Notes under the pieces: model-generated | Databases searched by the model: none | Told to the model about the DNA's origin: nothing | Seen by the model: only the letters and a program-made list of their open reading frames with translations | Part shown: positions 14,366-22,827 of the stretch, one piece after another | How positions within the stretch are numbered: the first letter of the stretch is position 1 | How the letters are laid out: every line of letters begins with the position of its first letter | Program-made: the position numbers and the translations under genes | From: Pseudomonadota bacterium | GTDB taxonomy: Bacteria > Desulfobacterota > Anaeroferrophillalia > Anaeroferrophillales > Tharpellaceae | DNA: 43,955 bases | Reading direction: 5' to 3' | Assembly (NCBI GenBank): GCA_015486505.1 | Contig: WFRP01000313.1 | Span: forward strand, 1-43,955

Positions 14366-15658
14366 TTAATTAATGCCGTAAAAAAAACGCGGCAGGCAGA
14401 GGACCAGGTCGGGCCAGTAGGTCAAAATCATCAATATCGCAATCTGAATTACCAGAAAGGGCAGCACCGCCTTGGCGACATATATCAGGCCGCGATTAAC
14501 CAGGGCTCCGGTAATATAAAGACTGACCCCCAGCGGCGGCGTACAATAACCGATCCCCAAATTAACCGTCATCAACAAACCGAAATGAAGTGAACTGATG
14601 CCGTATTCGGGCAGCATCGGCAACAGGATCGGGGCTAAAATCAGGGTTGCGGAAATGATATCCATAAACATGCCGACAATCAGCAGCATAATGTTGACGA
14701 TCAGCAGAAACGCCCAGGCGGTATGCACCTGGCTGACCACCGCATCGGCAATCTGGGCCGGGATCTGTTCCAGGGTAAGATAACGGCCGAAAGCCGTGGC
14801 CCCGGCAACAATTATCAGAAGCGTCGCTGAAGTCACCGCCGATGAAACCACCACCGACTTGACCTTGTTAAACTTCATATCCTTGTGGATAAAAATTTCG
14901 ACGATAAAAGCGTAGACACAGGCAATAACGGCGGCTTCGTTAGCCGTAAAAACCCCCGAAAAGATACCGCCGAAGATGATAACCGGCAGCATCAAAGCCC
15001 AGAACCCCTCCTTTAAAACTGCTTTTAACTCTTTCCAGGTCGGCGGCGGCGACCGTTTGAAACTACGATTGCGGCAATAGAAATAAGAATAAAGCGACAT
15101 CGCCACAATGATCAGAAAACCGGGGACAAAACCGGTCATAAACAGAGCCGCCAGAGAGTCATTACTGACCATCGAATAGAGAATCATCGAGATACTCGGC
15201 GGAATAATAACCCCTAGAATCGGGGCCGTGGTCATAATCCCGACGCTGAATTTCTCATCATATTGATTATCCATTAAAGCCGGAATCATAAAGCCGCCGA
15301 TGGCCACCACTGTCGCCACGGTCGAGCCTGAAATCGCACCGAACATCCCGCAGGCGAGAACCCCGGCCATAGCCAGCCCGCCCGGGAAAAAACCAACCAC
15401 GGCATTGGCCACTTTAATGAGTTTATCAACGATTGAGCCCGCGGTCATTATATTACCGCAGAGGATAAAAAAGAGTACGACGACCAGGGCAAAGTTATCC
15501 ATACTCCGGAACAGAGTCTGGGCCAGCATAAGAACCGGCATATCGGTAAAATAGACAAAACCGACAATACTGGTAAAAAAGAGCGACATAAAAACCGGAA
15601 CCGTAGCTCCGAGACAACCCAGCAGGCATAAGGCGATCACAACGTAAGTAGTATTCAT
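14366..15658 (-). CDS. dctM: TRAP transporter large permease (DctM)
   Basis: 430 residues from ATG 15658, which overlaps the dctQ stop codon by one base (TAATG) with GGTGGA just upstream; the longer frame to 15694 lies inside dctQ. About eleven to twelve membrane helices are visible, with the DctM hallmarks AMAGVLACGMFGAISGSTVATVVAIGG-like loop, PPSISMILYS, FTANEAAVIACVYA and NLGIGYCTPPLGVSLYITG. It is the transporting subunit, using a sodium or proton gradient to import a substrate delivered by DctP. The substrate is probably a small carboxylate, but cannot be read from the sequence. Confidence 0.95.
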   Translation of the reverse strand: MNTTYVVIALCLLGCLGATVPVFMSLFFTSIVGFVYFTDMPVLMLAQTLFRSMDNFALVVVLFFILCGNIMTAGSIVDKLIKVANAVVGFFPGGLAMAGVLACGMFGAISGSTVATVVAIGGFMIPALMDNQYDEKFSVGIMTTAPILGVIIPPSISMILYSMVSNDSLAALFMTGFVPGFLIIVAMSLYSYFYCRNRSFKRSPPPTWKELKAVLKEGFWALMLPVIIFGGIFSGVFTANEAAVIACVYAFIVEIFIHKDMKFNKVKSVVVSSAVTSATLLIIVAGATAFGRYLTLEQIPAQIADAVVSQVHTAWAFLLIVNIMLLIVGMFMDIISATLILAPILLPMLPEYGISSLHFGLLMTVNLGIGYCTPPLGVSLYITGALVNRGLIYVAKAVLPFLVIQIAILMILTYWPDLVLCLPRFFYGIN

Positions 15659-16152
15659 TATTGATCCACCTGCCGCCCGGTAAAATCCTCCCACATCGCA
15701 ATTATGGTCCGGATAAACATCATCGCGCCCATCAACGGCAGAATCGCGTAAAGGATTACCAGGGGAATCCCCAAAATAATCGTACTTTGATGGGTCTCAA
15801 CCTGCAGGGCCGCCATTTCCCAGCCCAGCACACACATAAGCGCGCTGTAGCCGAGCGTGCAGAGATGGCTGAAATAATCGAGGGGTTTCTTCAGAGCCGG
15901 AACGATCTGGGGCAAGGCATCGATCCGGATCATTGAGCGGTTCTTGATTGCCGCCGAACAACCTATAAAGGTAGTATAAATTATAATTTCCCGAATCAAT
16001 TCTTCAGACCAGGCCAGGGAATAATGAATGGTATAACGCAACACCACATTGATAAACAGAGAAACCAGGCCCACCATCACGGCAATAAAGATAGTCCACT
16101 CTTCAAAAAATGAGAAGATCCGGTCTATAATCCTGAAACATTTAACGATCAT
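15658..16152 (-). CDS. dctQ: TRAP transporter small permease (DctQ)
   Basis: 164 residues from ATG 16152 with CAGGG upstream; the longer frame begins at a TTG. Four membrane helices are expected and seen (about 21-45, 55-75, 98-118, 133-153), with the family motif YSLAWSEELIREIIIY. It is the membrane partner required for DctM function, and is coupled to dctM through a TAATG overlap. Upstream, an R2 element and a terminator separate it from dctP although all three genes belong to one system. Confidence 0.92.
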   Translation of the reverse strand: MIVKCFRIIDRIFSFFEEWTIFIAVMVGLVSLFINVVLRYTIHYSLAWSEELIREIIIYTTFIGCSAAIKNRSMIRIDALPQIVPALKKPLDYFSHLCTLGYSALMCVLGWEMAALQVETHQSTIILGIPLVILYAILPLMGAMMFIRTIIAMWEDFTGRQVDQ

Positions 16153-16189
16153 AAAAAAACCCTGGCAACGTAATTTCAATAAAAAATGG

Positions 16190-16367
16190 GTAACTATTCA
16201 GCCGAATCCGGGGTCGGGCGCGGTTCTTCTCCGCCAGGCGTTAAGATTTCTGTTTTTCCTTACGCTCGCTGGGAAAAACAACGAAATCGTTTCCGCAACC
16301 GCTTACGAAAAAACCACCCCCGCCCCCTCCAGAAGGTGGGGGGGGTAAAATTTGGCTGAATAGTTAC
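16190..16367. mobile_element. R2 MITE-like element, intact copy with 8-base target duplication
   Basis: A 178-base element with perfect 14-base terminal inverted repeats (GTAACTATTCAGCC at 16190-16203; GGCTGAATAGTTAC at 16354-16367). It is flanked on both sides by AAAAATGG (16182-16189 and 16368-16375). Inside are a GC-rich arm, the word CTTACGCTCGCTGGG and a homopolymeric G tract near 16338-16345. It sits between dctP and dctQ. Non-coding. Confidence 0.88.
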
Positions 16368-16380
16368 AAAAATGGTTTTA

Positions 16381-16411
16381 AAGAAAAAGCCGGAGGCTCA
16401 AGCCTCCGGCT
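16381..16411 (-). terminator. Rho-independent terminator after dctP
   Basis: On the minus strand AGCCGGAGGC-TTGA-GCCTCCGGCT is followed by TTTTCTT. A ten-base perfect stem with a four-base loop lies 20 bases past the dctP stop. It would give excess dctP over dctQM transcripts. Confidence 0.88.
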
Positions 16412-16430
16412 CCTGCCGAAAGATTACAGT

Positions 16431-17492
16431 TTAGTAGTCGAGTACACGTTTATAGCCCAAAAGATCCTGAACTTTTTTCAGGTAGTCAGGACCGATTTTT
16501 TTCGCCCATTCTTTGTGCACCGCATCGCCTTCCGTCCGCAAAGTTTCCATATCTTTCGCCGGTAACTGGTAAAATTTTATACCATTGGCTTTCGCCTTGG
16601 CAATCTGGTCAGATTCCTGTTTGCGGGTCAGAACCCGGGTTTTGGCGCATTCTTCGTGGATTACGTCGATAAGAATTTTCTGCAGGTCACTCGGCAGAGA
16701 ATTATAGAACTTCTCATTGACGAGGAAAATAAACAGGCCCTGAGCGTAATTAACCTGAGTGAAATTTTTACATACTTCAAATTTCTTGGTGATATTACAA
16801 ACCATCGGCGTATGATCGAGGCCGGTGATAACGCCCTGTTTCAGAGAAATGGAAACATCAGGCCACGGCATAACGACTGCAGTCAAACCCCAGGCTTTGT
16901 AAAGCGACTGCTGTACGGCCGCCTCGGCAATCCGGAATTTAACATCCTTGGCGTCGGCCAGAGTTTTAACCGGTTTAACCGTCGCCCAGCCATAATTACC
17001 ATAACCAGTGATATCAACGCCCATAATGCCCTGATGTTTCATACCATCAAGAAAATGCTGCCAGAGCGGGCTGGCAATATATTTATCAAGTTTGTCAAAA
17101 GAATCAACCAGGAAAGGCAGGTTGATAATGCCCATGCGCGGGGCCAGGTTGGTAACCGCAACCGAAGAGCAAAGCATACCCTGAACCGTGTTGGTTTTCA
17201 GCATATTCAGAACTTCCACTTCGCCACCCAACTGATGCAGAGGATAGTATTTAAGCGCAATCTGTCCGTTACTTTTTTTCCAGAGACTGTCACGCACCCG
17301 GTAACCGGCGGCGACCCCCTCAATTACAGGATGAGAGATATTGGAAACCTTCATCACATATTTGGCGCCCGACATATCAACCGTCGATTTCCACTTCGCT
17401 AAAGGATTCTTTTTCTTGGCCATTACGGCTGATGAACAAACCATAATCGCAACCAACGCCAGTACCAGAACCCGCAAACACCTTCTCTTCAT
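16431..17492 (-). CDS. dctP: TRAP transporter substrate-binding protein (DctP)
   Basis: 353 residues from ATG 17492, chosen because GGGAGGG lies nine bases upstream and a signal peptide follows directly (MKRRCLRVLVLALVAIMVCSS, cleavage near AVMA-KKKN). The mature protein is a periplasmic DctP-family receptor: an early YPLHQLGGEVEVLNMLKTNTVQG segment, VKFRIAEAAVQQSLYKAWGL (the region that in the family carries the Arg pairing with the substrate carboxylate) and a MPWPDVSISLKQGVITGLD motif. It is followed by a strong terminator and an R2 element before dctQ. Confidence 0.94.
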   Translation of the reverse strand: MKRRCLRVLVLALVAIMVCSSAVMAKKKNPLAKWKSTVDMSGAKYVMKVSNISHPVIEGVAAGYRVRDSLWKKSNGQIALKYYPLHQLGGEVEVLNMLKTNTVQGMLCSSVAVTNLAPRMGIINLPFLVDSFDKLDKYIASPLWQHFLDGMKHQGIMGVDITGYGNYGWATVKPVKTLADAKDVKFRIAEAAVQQSLYKAWGLTAVVMPWPDVSISLKQGVITGLDHTPMVCNITKKFEVCKNFTQVNYAQGLFIFLVNEKFYNSLPSDLQKILIDVIHEECAKTRVLTRKQESDQIAKAKANGIKFYQLPAKDMETLRTEGDAVHKEWAKKIGPDYLKKVQDLLGYKRVLDY

Positions 17493-17679
17493 TGTCGATC
17501 CCTCCCTAAAAAATGATAAGTTAATTGGCTGACACGGCAAACAGTTTGCCCTGCGTCAAAATTTGACGGCTCCGCAAAAAAAACTACACGCCGGCAATAC
17601 CCCGTTCCAATTTCTGCGACCGCCTTAAAAATTAACAATCCATTTTCAAAACGAGATTTTATATTCCGGCAGATGTTCT

Positions 17680-17709
17680 ACTGTAAAGCAAAAAACCAGG
17701 GGCTGTCAA
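17680..17709 (-). promoter_or_regulatory. Candidate sigma-70 promoter for dctP
   Basis: On the minus strand TTGACA (17709-17704), an 18-base spacer and TACAGT (17685-17680). The -35 box is perfect and the -10 box matches four of six. It would start transcription about 180 bases before the dctP start codon. The rest of 17493-17962 shows no gene. Confidence 0.4.
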
Positions 17710-17846
17710 GGTATAAAGTAAGGTTTTTCAACTCTCCGGAAAGCCTTAACAGTTAAAAAACCAATTTCCAGCCCCGGAAAAACCGACCGCTGCGCCTAGC
17801 CGCAAACCGCAAAAAAACTCCACCGGGAAGCAACTATTTCACTTGC

Positions 17847-17874
17847 TTTTCACAGCCCCGGCAAGTATTATAAT
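17847..17874 (+). promoter_or_regulatory. Candidate sigma-70 promoter for the DUF4390-ntrYX operon
   Basis: TTTTCA (17847-17852), a 16-base spacer and a perfect TATAAT (17869-17874), about 88 bases before the start of the DUF4390 gene. Confidence 0.5.
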
Positions 17875-17962
17875 GCCCAGTCACAACTTCTGAGCAAACG
17901 CTCCCGGCAGCCTGGAAACAGCTACTCTTTGTCGAAATAAATCGAGCGGGAAAAGCATACGT

Positions 17963-18652
17963 ATGGATGAGAGTCAAAAAAAATCCTCGGCTTCATTAAA
18001 AGGAGTTTTCCGGAAACGGGTCCTTTTCTGTTTTGTCATTCTGAGTTTCTCGGTACCCGCACTGCTTTGCAGTCACAGCAACTTATATGCCGGAAGTAAA
18101 AAACAAATAGAGTTTGCGGCCGACCATCCCCCTTACCTTGAGGATTTCATAATCAGCGCGGAAGATGACAGTGTCTACCTTTCGTTAAATGTCGCCAACC
18201 CTTTCAACCACAAGATAAGGTCCTTACTCATAAACGGTGTCTCACAAAAGATTTCTTTAACTGTGAAGGTCAGCGTGAACAGATTTAACCTCTATCTGGT
18301 CAAATTCAACCGGACGCTGAGCAACAACACCTATACCCACAATATCGATTATGACAACCTGAAAAAAATATTCACGATCAGGATGTCCGCCGACAGCAAA
18401 CCCATTGAAACTTCTTCATATAAAAAAGCCGTAGAGCTCGCCTCAAGCTTCAAAGACATCGTCCTGCTTAAACGTAACCAGATTGAAGCCGACCATCAGT
18501 ATCAGGTCGACACCCAAACTGAAATCAGGGAAGTCAGCCTGCCTTTCCATCTCGAATATCTCTTCTTCTTTCTCTCCGCCTGGGACCGCAAGAGCAACAA
18601 CTATACTATAGATATCCCCAAACAGCTGTTAATTGAAAACGTCAAGAGATAA
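17963..18652 (+). CDS. DUF4390 domain protein
   Basis: 229 residues. An N-terminal hydrophobic segment (about 20-37, RVLFCFVILSFSVPALLCS) after a basic region suggests a signal peptide or anchor; the rest is predicted periplasmic. The body matches the DUF4390 pattern, with alternating beta segments and a closing LEYLFFFLSAWDRKSNNYTI. In Desulfobacterota this family is typically encoded directly before an NtrY-like kinase, as here (two-base gap), which suggests a periplasmic partner of the kinase; its biochemical role is unknown. ATG 17963 is used with a weak ribosome site (GCGGGAAAAG). Confidence 0.75.
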   Translation: MDESQKKSSASLKGVFRKRVLFCFVILSFSVPALLCSHSNLYAGSKKQIEFAADHPPYLEDFIISAEDDSVYLSLNVANPFNHKIRSLLINGVSQKISLTVKVSVNRFNLYLVKFNRTLSNNTYTHNIDYDNLKKIFTIRMSADSKPIETSSYKKAVELASSFKDIVLLKRNQIEADHQYQVDTQTEIREVSLPFHLEYLFFFLSAWDRKSNNYTIDIPKQLLIENVKR

Positions 18653-18654
18653 CC

Positions 18655-20907
18655 TTGCCTGACTCCGCCTTCGATACCGAACAAAACCTTAAAGATCACG
18701 CCCGCAAAGATCGCAAAAAACGCCGTCGGGAAATAATTATCATTTCCATTCTGATAATTGTTATCAGCGGCCTTTTCTATATCGAGATAAATCTGCCCCA
18801 CCTGCCGACCGATATGCCGATTATGGGCAATGTCATCGTTTTCGCCCTGATCAACATAAATATCATCCTGCTGCTGCTGCTGATTTTTCTGATCCTGCGC
18901 AACCTGATAAAACTTCTCCTCGAAAGAAAACGCAGGATCGTCGGTTTTCGCCTGCGCACCAAACTGGTAGTCGCCTTCATTTCGCTCTCACTTTTCCCGA
19001 CAATTCTGCTTTTTGTGGCAGCTACCGGCTTTATCCGTTTCAGTCTTGACAACTGGTTTTCAACCAACTTTGAAGCTTCACTCGACGCCTCGATGACGGT
19101 GGCCCAGGAATACTACGACACCTTCCGGCAACAGAACCAGACCCTTGCTGAAGCACTCGCCAAAGAAATAACCCGGAAAGGATTGATGATCAGCACGCAG
19201 AAAGAGCTTCTGCAGAAACTTACCGAAACTAAACGGGCCGAATACTCTCTCGACGCAATCGCCGTCTTCCCGCGCCCCGGCCCGCCTCTGGCCTGCGCCT
19301 TAAGTTTAAGCCCGAACCTGAGTAAGGAAAATTTCCAGGCCGGCATCAACCAGGATGAGCACCTGGAAAAACTGTCGAAAATCGTCCCGCTGCCGGACGG
19401 CGCTACCATGATTCAGGGCTGGGCCCCGATCCTCTCGACCTGGCAGGAAAATAAAACCGTTGCCCTGGTCCTGGCCAGCAAACAGATTCCCGCAGGCCTG
19501 GCGCAGAAGATGCGGGACATCTCGGAGAAATATACGGCCTACAAAAAAGCCAAAAGCATGGAGCTCTACATCAAAAGTAACTATATCCTGACTTTTGTTC
19601 TGATTACGGCCCTGATTACTTTTATCTCGATCTGGTTCGGTTTCTTTCTGGCCAAGGATATCACGGCCCCGGTCCACGAACTTGCGCTGGCGACCCGGCA
19701 GATTGCCGACGGCAACCTTGATTTCACCATCGATATGGTCGCCAGCGACGAACTCGGCATTCTGGTCGACTCCTTCAACAGTATGACCGAAAACCTGCTT
19801 GAAAGCCGCCGGGAACGGGAACTCGCCCATCTCGAAATGAGCCGCATCAGCTCCGAGCATGAAAAGCGCCGGCATTACATCGAAACCATCCTGAAAAACA
19901 TTACGACCGGGGTTATCGCCCTGGACCGCACCGGCTGCATTACGACCATCAACCAGGCCGCTGAAAATATTTTTTCCTTCGCCGCCAACACGATTCAAGG
20001 GAAAAATTACCGGGAAGTTTTTCACCAGGAACTGATCCAGAAAATCCGCCAATACTTTAAGGAAAGCCAGAACGAGCCTGACAAGAAAAGAAATCTTGAG
20101 CTGACCCTGCCTGACCGCAACCGTTACGTTTCCATAAGTTTCAGCCCCTTTATCGACGAAACGGAAGCCTACATCGGCATGCTCATAATTATCAACGATA
20201 TGACCGAGCTCGTCAAAGCCCAGAAAACCGTAGCCTGGCGCGAAGTCGCCCGCAGGATTGCCCACGAAATCAAAAACCCGCTTACCCCGATCGCCCTGTC
20301 GGCGCAGCGCATCCAGCGCAAATACAGCGATTTGACCGAAGAAGGCGACCATGTTTTAAAGAATTGCACCACCACAATCGTCCGTCAGGTTAACGATCTG
20401 AAATCTCTGGTTAACGAATTTTCCAGTTTTGCCCGGATGCCCCAGGCCAAACCGACCCTGCAGGATCTAAACCTGCTCATCGACGAATCTCTGGTTCTCT
20501 ACCGCCAGGGACACCCCCGGGTTGAATTCACATTTGCACCCGACACCCGGATACCCAGATTTTACCTGGATCAGGAACAGATCAAACGGGTTATGACCAA
20601 TCTGGTTGACAACGCCCTGGCCGCATTGAAAAACGTGGATTCCGCCAAAGTCTGGATTGCCACCAGACTTGACAAAAGTCTGGAAATGGTTATTATCGAG
20701 CTCAACGACAACGGCCCGGGCATGGATGAAAGGACTCAGGCCCGCCTGTTCGAGCCTTACTTCTCCACCAAAAAAAGAGGTACCGGCTTAGGCCTGACCA
20801 TTGTTAAAACGATTATCAACGACCATCGCGGCTTTATCCGGGTCCGTGAAAATCACCTGAAAGGCACCTGCTTTGTTATTGAGCTGCCGATCATTGTCAG
20901 CATTTAG
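18655..20907 (+). CDS. ntrY: NtrY-like membrane histidine kinase
   Basis: 750 residues. Starts at a TTG (18655) two bases after the DUF4390 stop; no ATG or GTG is available before the first membrane helix. Three N-terminal helices (about 24-46, 60-85, 103-125), an extracytoplasmic region of about 180 residues, a fourth helix (about 305-330), HAMP, a PAS domain (about 405-515), HisKA with His537 in the HEIKNPLTP motif characteristic of NtrY/NtrB-type kinases, and an ATPase domain (NLVDNALAAL, DNGPGM, GTGLGL). Its partner is the NtrX-like regulator at 21392, from which it is now separated by repeats. Expected signal: nitrogen, redox or envelope state, unknown here. Confidence 0.93.
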   Translation: MPDSAFDTEQNLKDHARKDRKKRRREIIIISILIIVISGLFYIEINLPHLPTDMPIMGNVIVFALININIILLLLLIFLILRNLIKLLLERKRRIVGFRLRTKLVVAFISLSLFPTILLFVAATGFIRFSLDNWFSTNFEASLDASMTVAQEYYDTFRQQNQTLAEALAKEITRKGLMISTQKELLQKLTETKRAEYSLDAIAVFPRPGPPLACALSLSPNLSKENFQAGINQDEHLEKLSKIVPLPDGATMIQGWAPILSTWQENKTVALVLASKQIPAGLAQKMRDISEKYTAYKKAKSMELYIKSNYILTFVLITALITFISIWFGFFLAKDITAPVHELALATRQIADGNLDFTIDMVASDELGILVDSFNSMTENLLESRRERELAHLEMSRISSEHEKRRHYIETILKNITTGVIALDRTGCITTINQAAENIFSFAANTIQGKNYREVFHQELIQKIRQYFKESQNEPDKKRNLELTLPDRNRYVSISFSPFIDETEAYIGMLIIINDMTELVKAQKTVAWREVARRIAHEIKNPLTPIALSAQRIQRKYSDLTEEGDHVLKNCTTTIVRQVNDLKSLVNEFSSFARMPQAKPTLQDLNLLIDESLVLYRQGHPRVEFTFAPDTRIPRFYLDQEQIKRVMTNLVDNALAALKNVDSAKVWIATRLDKSLEMVIIELNDNGPGMDERTQARLFEPYFSTKKRGTGLGLTIVKTIINDHRGFIRVRENHLKGTCFVIELPIIVSI

Positions 20908-20963
20908 TTCTGCACAAAAAAACAAGATTTAATAATCAGAAAATGTTCTGACAAGAGTACTTA
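20908..20963. repeat. R1 copy e, left fragment
   Basis: Half an A module: TTCTGCACAAAAAAACAAGA, then ATCAGAAAATGTTCTGACAA and GAGTACTTA. The left arm is missing, since the repeat starts directly after the ntrY stop. The fragment ends in GTACTTA (20957-20963), the flank of the R4 insertion. Confidence 0.8.
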
Positions 20964-21175
20964 GTCAACTTTATGACTTGATGTAAGTGGTAGTTTTTAC
21001 AGGTTTTGTTGTGTTTTTTTGCAAATGATTTCATCTTGTTACTCTTTGCGCCTTTGCGTCTTTGCGGGATAACTTCTTTTTGTCTCCCGCCAAGACGCAA
21101 AGACGCAAAGAAAAACCGCGGGCAAATGATTTTATCAATAAATATCAGTTGTTTAACCTAACTCAGAAAGTTGAG
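20964..21175. mobile_element. R4 MITE-like element inserted into R1, with 7-base target duplication
   Basis: A 212-base non-coding element flanked by GTACTTA on both sides (20957-20963, 21176-21182). The ends are inverted: TCAACTTTATGACTT on the left against TCAACTTTCTGAGTT when the right end is reversed (13 of 15). The centre is a palindrome, CTTTGCGTCTTTGCGGGA (21052-21069) against TCCCGCCAAGACGCAAAG (21085-21102), 17 of 18. A related palindrome is at 39535-39620. Confidence 0.75.
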
Positions 21176-21380
21176 GTACTTATTTGCGACCATCGGAAGT
21201 ACCCTTGGGTGCGGGCCGAAAAGGCGCGATCGGGTTACGCAATTTGTTCCCGCATTAGTACCTTACAGGTTATTTTCTGCACAAAAAAACAAGATTTAAT
21301 ATCCAGAAAATGTTCTGATAAGAGTACTTATTTGCGGGCCGCAAGGCTTCGTTTGGGTTGCGGGATTTGTTCCCGCATTA
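21176..21380. repeat. R1 copy e, right part
   Basis: Resumes after R4 with GTACTTATTTGCGACCATCGG, then B, A and B modules ending in TGTTCCCGCATTA. The A module loop is the TGCACAAAAAAACAAGATTT type. The array ends 11 bases before the ntrX start codon, so the ntrX ribosome site (TAGGTAAAAAATT) abuts the repeat. Confidence 0.9.
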
Positions 21381-21391
21381 GGTAAAAAATT

Positions 21392-22777
21392 ATGCCAAAA
21401 ACTATTCTGATAATTGACGATGAACCTGACATCCGTCAATCAATGAGTGACATTTTCAGCGATGAAGGCTACAACGTGATCACGGCCGAAGACGGCAGTG
21501 AAGCTTTAAGCCAACTCGAAAAAGTGAGTCCGGATCTTATCTTTCTCGACATCTGGCTGCCCGACAGTGACGGTTTGAAACTTCTGCCCGGGCTCAAAAA
21601 AGAGCATCCCCAGGTACCGGTAATCATGATTTCCGGCCACGGCACCATTGAGACCGCGGTCCAGGCCACCAAACTCGGCGCTTTTGATTTTATTGAAAAA
21701 CCGCTCTCGCTCGACAAACTCGTGATCACCGCCGGCAACGCTCTGACCATCTCGCGGCTCCGGGAAGAGAATCTCCGGCTGAAAAAAAGATACAATGAAA
21801 ATCGTTTAATCGGTGAATGCCGCCCCATAATCCAGTTGCAAGAACAGATCCGGATTATCGCCCCGACCGACGGCTGGGTTCTTATCGTCGGCGAAAACGG
21901 CACCGGCAAAGAGCTGGTCGCCCGGGAAATCCACCGCCTCAGCAACCGGGGAAAAGGCCCGTTCATCGACGTTAACTGCGCCGCCATCCCCGACAATCTG
22001 ATTGAATCCGAGCTTTTCGGTTACGAAAAAGGGGCTTTTACCGGGGCCGAGCGCCGCCAGAAAGGGAAATTTGAACTCAGCAACCAGGGCACGATTTTCC
22101 TCGATGAAATCGGTGATATGAGCCTTAATACCCAGGCCAAAATTTTACGGGTTCTCCAGGAAAAAACCCTTTCCCGTCTCGGCAACAGCAGCGCGATCCC
22201 GATTGATGTCCGCATCATCGCGGCAACCAACAAAGACCTGGAAGAAGAGATTAAAGCCGGTAATTTCCGCCAGGATCTCTACTTCCGCCTCAATGTTCTC
22301 CCGATCCGGGTACCGCCGCTCAGGGATCGGCGTGAAGACATTCCGCTGCTTGCCGAAACCTTCATCACCAACTATTACAACAATCACGGCGGCATTTTCC
22401 GACACCTGTCGCCCGAAGTCATCACCCGCCTCAAACAATACGATTGGCCCGGCAATGTCCGGGAGCTCAAGAATCTGATGGAACGGCTCTCGATTATGTG
22501 CGCCACCGAACTGATTCAAATAAGTGATTTGCCGCCCTATTTACGCAACCCCGCAGCAAACGGCAATAACGGTTCGGAAGCTCACCAATGGGATGATTTT
22601 CTCGCGTCAAATTCACTCAGCGACGCGATTAAAGCCTTTGAAAAACTCTACATTACCGACAAACTGCAGAAAAACAACTGGAACATTTCCAAAACGGCCA
22701 CCCTAATCGGCATGACCCGGCGCAATCTGCATCGTAAAATCAATGCCCTGGAGATTACGCAGCCGGAAACCGACTAA
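21392..22777 (+). CDS. ntrX: NtrX-like sigma-54 dependent response regulator
   Basis: 461 residues. Receiver domain (1-120) with acidic DDE and phospho-site Asp53; AAA+ domain (about 143-380) with Walker A GENGTGKE, the sigma-54 contact loop GAFTGA and Walker B IFLDEIGDM; C-terminal Fis-type helix-turn-helix (about 415-455, WNISKTATLIGMTRRNLHRKI). It would activate promoters of the -24/-12 class when phosphorylated by NtrY. The two genes are normally contiguous, but here are 484 bases apart because of R1 and R4. All catalytic motifs are intact. Confidence 0.94.
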   Translation: MPKTILIIDDEPDIRQSMSDIFSDEGYNVITAEDGSEALSQLEKVSPDLIFLDIWLPDSDGLKLLPGLKKEHPQVPVIMISGHGTIETAVQATKLGAFDFIEKPLSLDKLVITAGNALTISRLREENLRLKKRYNENRLIGECRPIIQLQEQIRIIAPTDGWVLIVGENGTGKELVAREIHRLSNRGKGPFIDVNCAAIPDNLIESELFGYEKGAFTGAERRQKGKFELSNQGTIFLDEIGDMSLNTQAKILRVLQEKTLSRLGNSSAIPIDVRIIAATNKDLEEEIKAGNFRQDLYFRLNVLPIRVPPLRDRREDIPLLAETFITNYYNNHGGIFRHLSPEVITRLKQYDWPGNVRELKNLMERLSIMCATELIQISDLPPYLRNPAANGNNGSEAHQWDDFLASNSLSDAIKAFEKLYITDKLQKNNWNISKTATLIGMTRRNLHRKINALEITQPETD

Positions 22778-22827
22778 CGAACGGAAACTGCTTTTATCTC
22801 ACGCAGAGGAATCACAAGAAGAGGAAC

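Noticed and set aside
16656..17402. 248-codon plus-strand frame opposite dctP
   Set aside because: It is antisense to a clear DctP gene and has no recognisable protein features.
17493..17962. tRNA or small RNA gene in the dctP/DUF4390 gap
   Set aside because: No cloverleaf or clear terminator hairpin was found; only promoter-like elements could be supported.
19306..20352. Long 348-codon frame on the minus strand inside ntrY
   Set aside because: It is a shadow of a strongly supported kinase gene and its translation shows no domain motifs.
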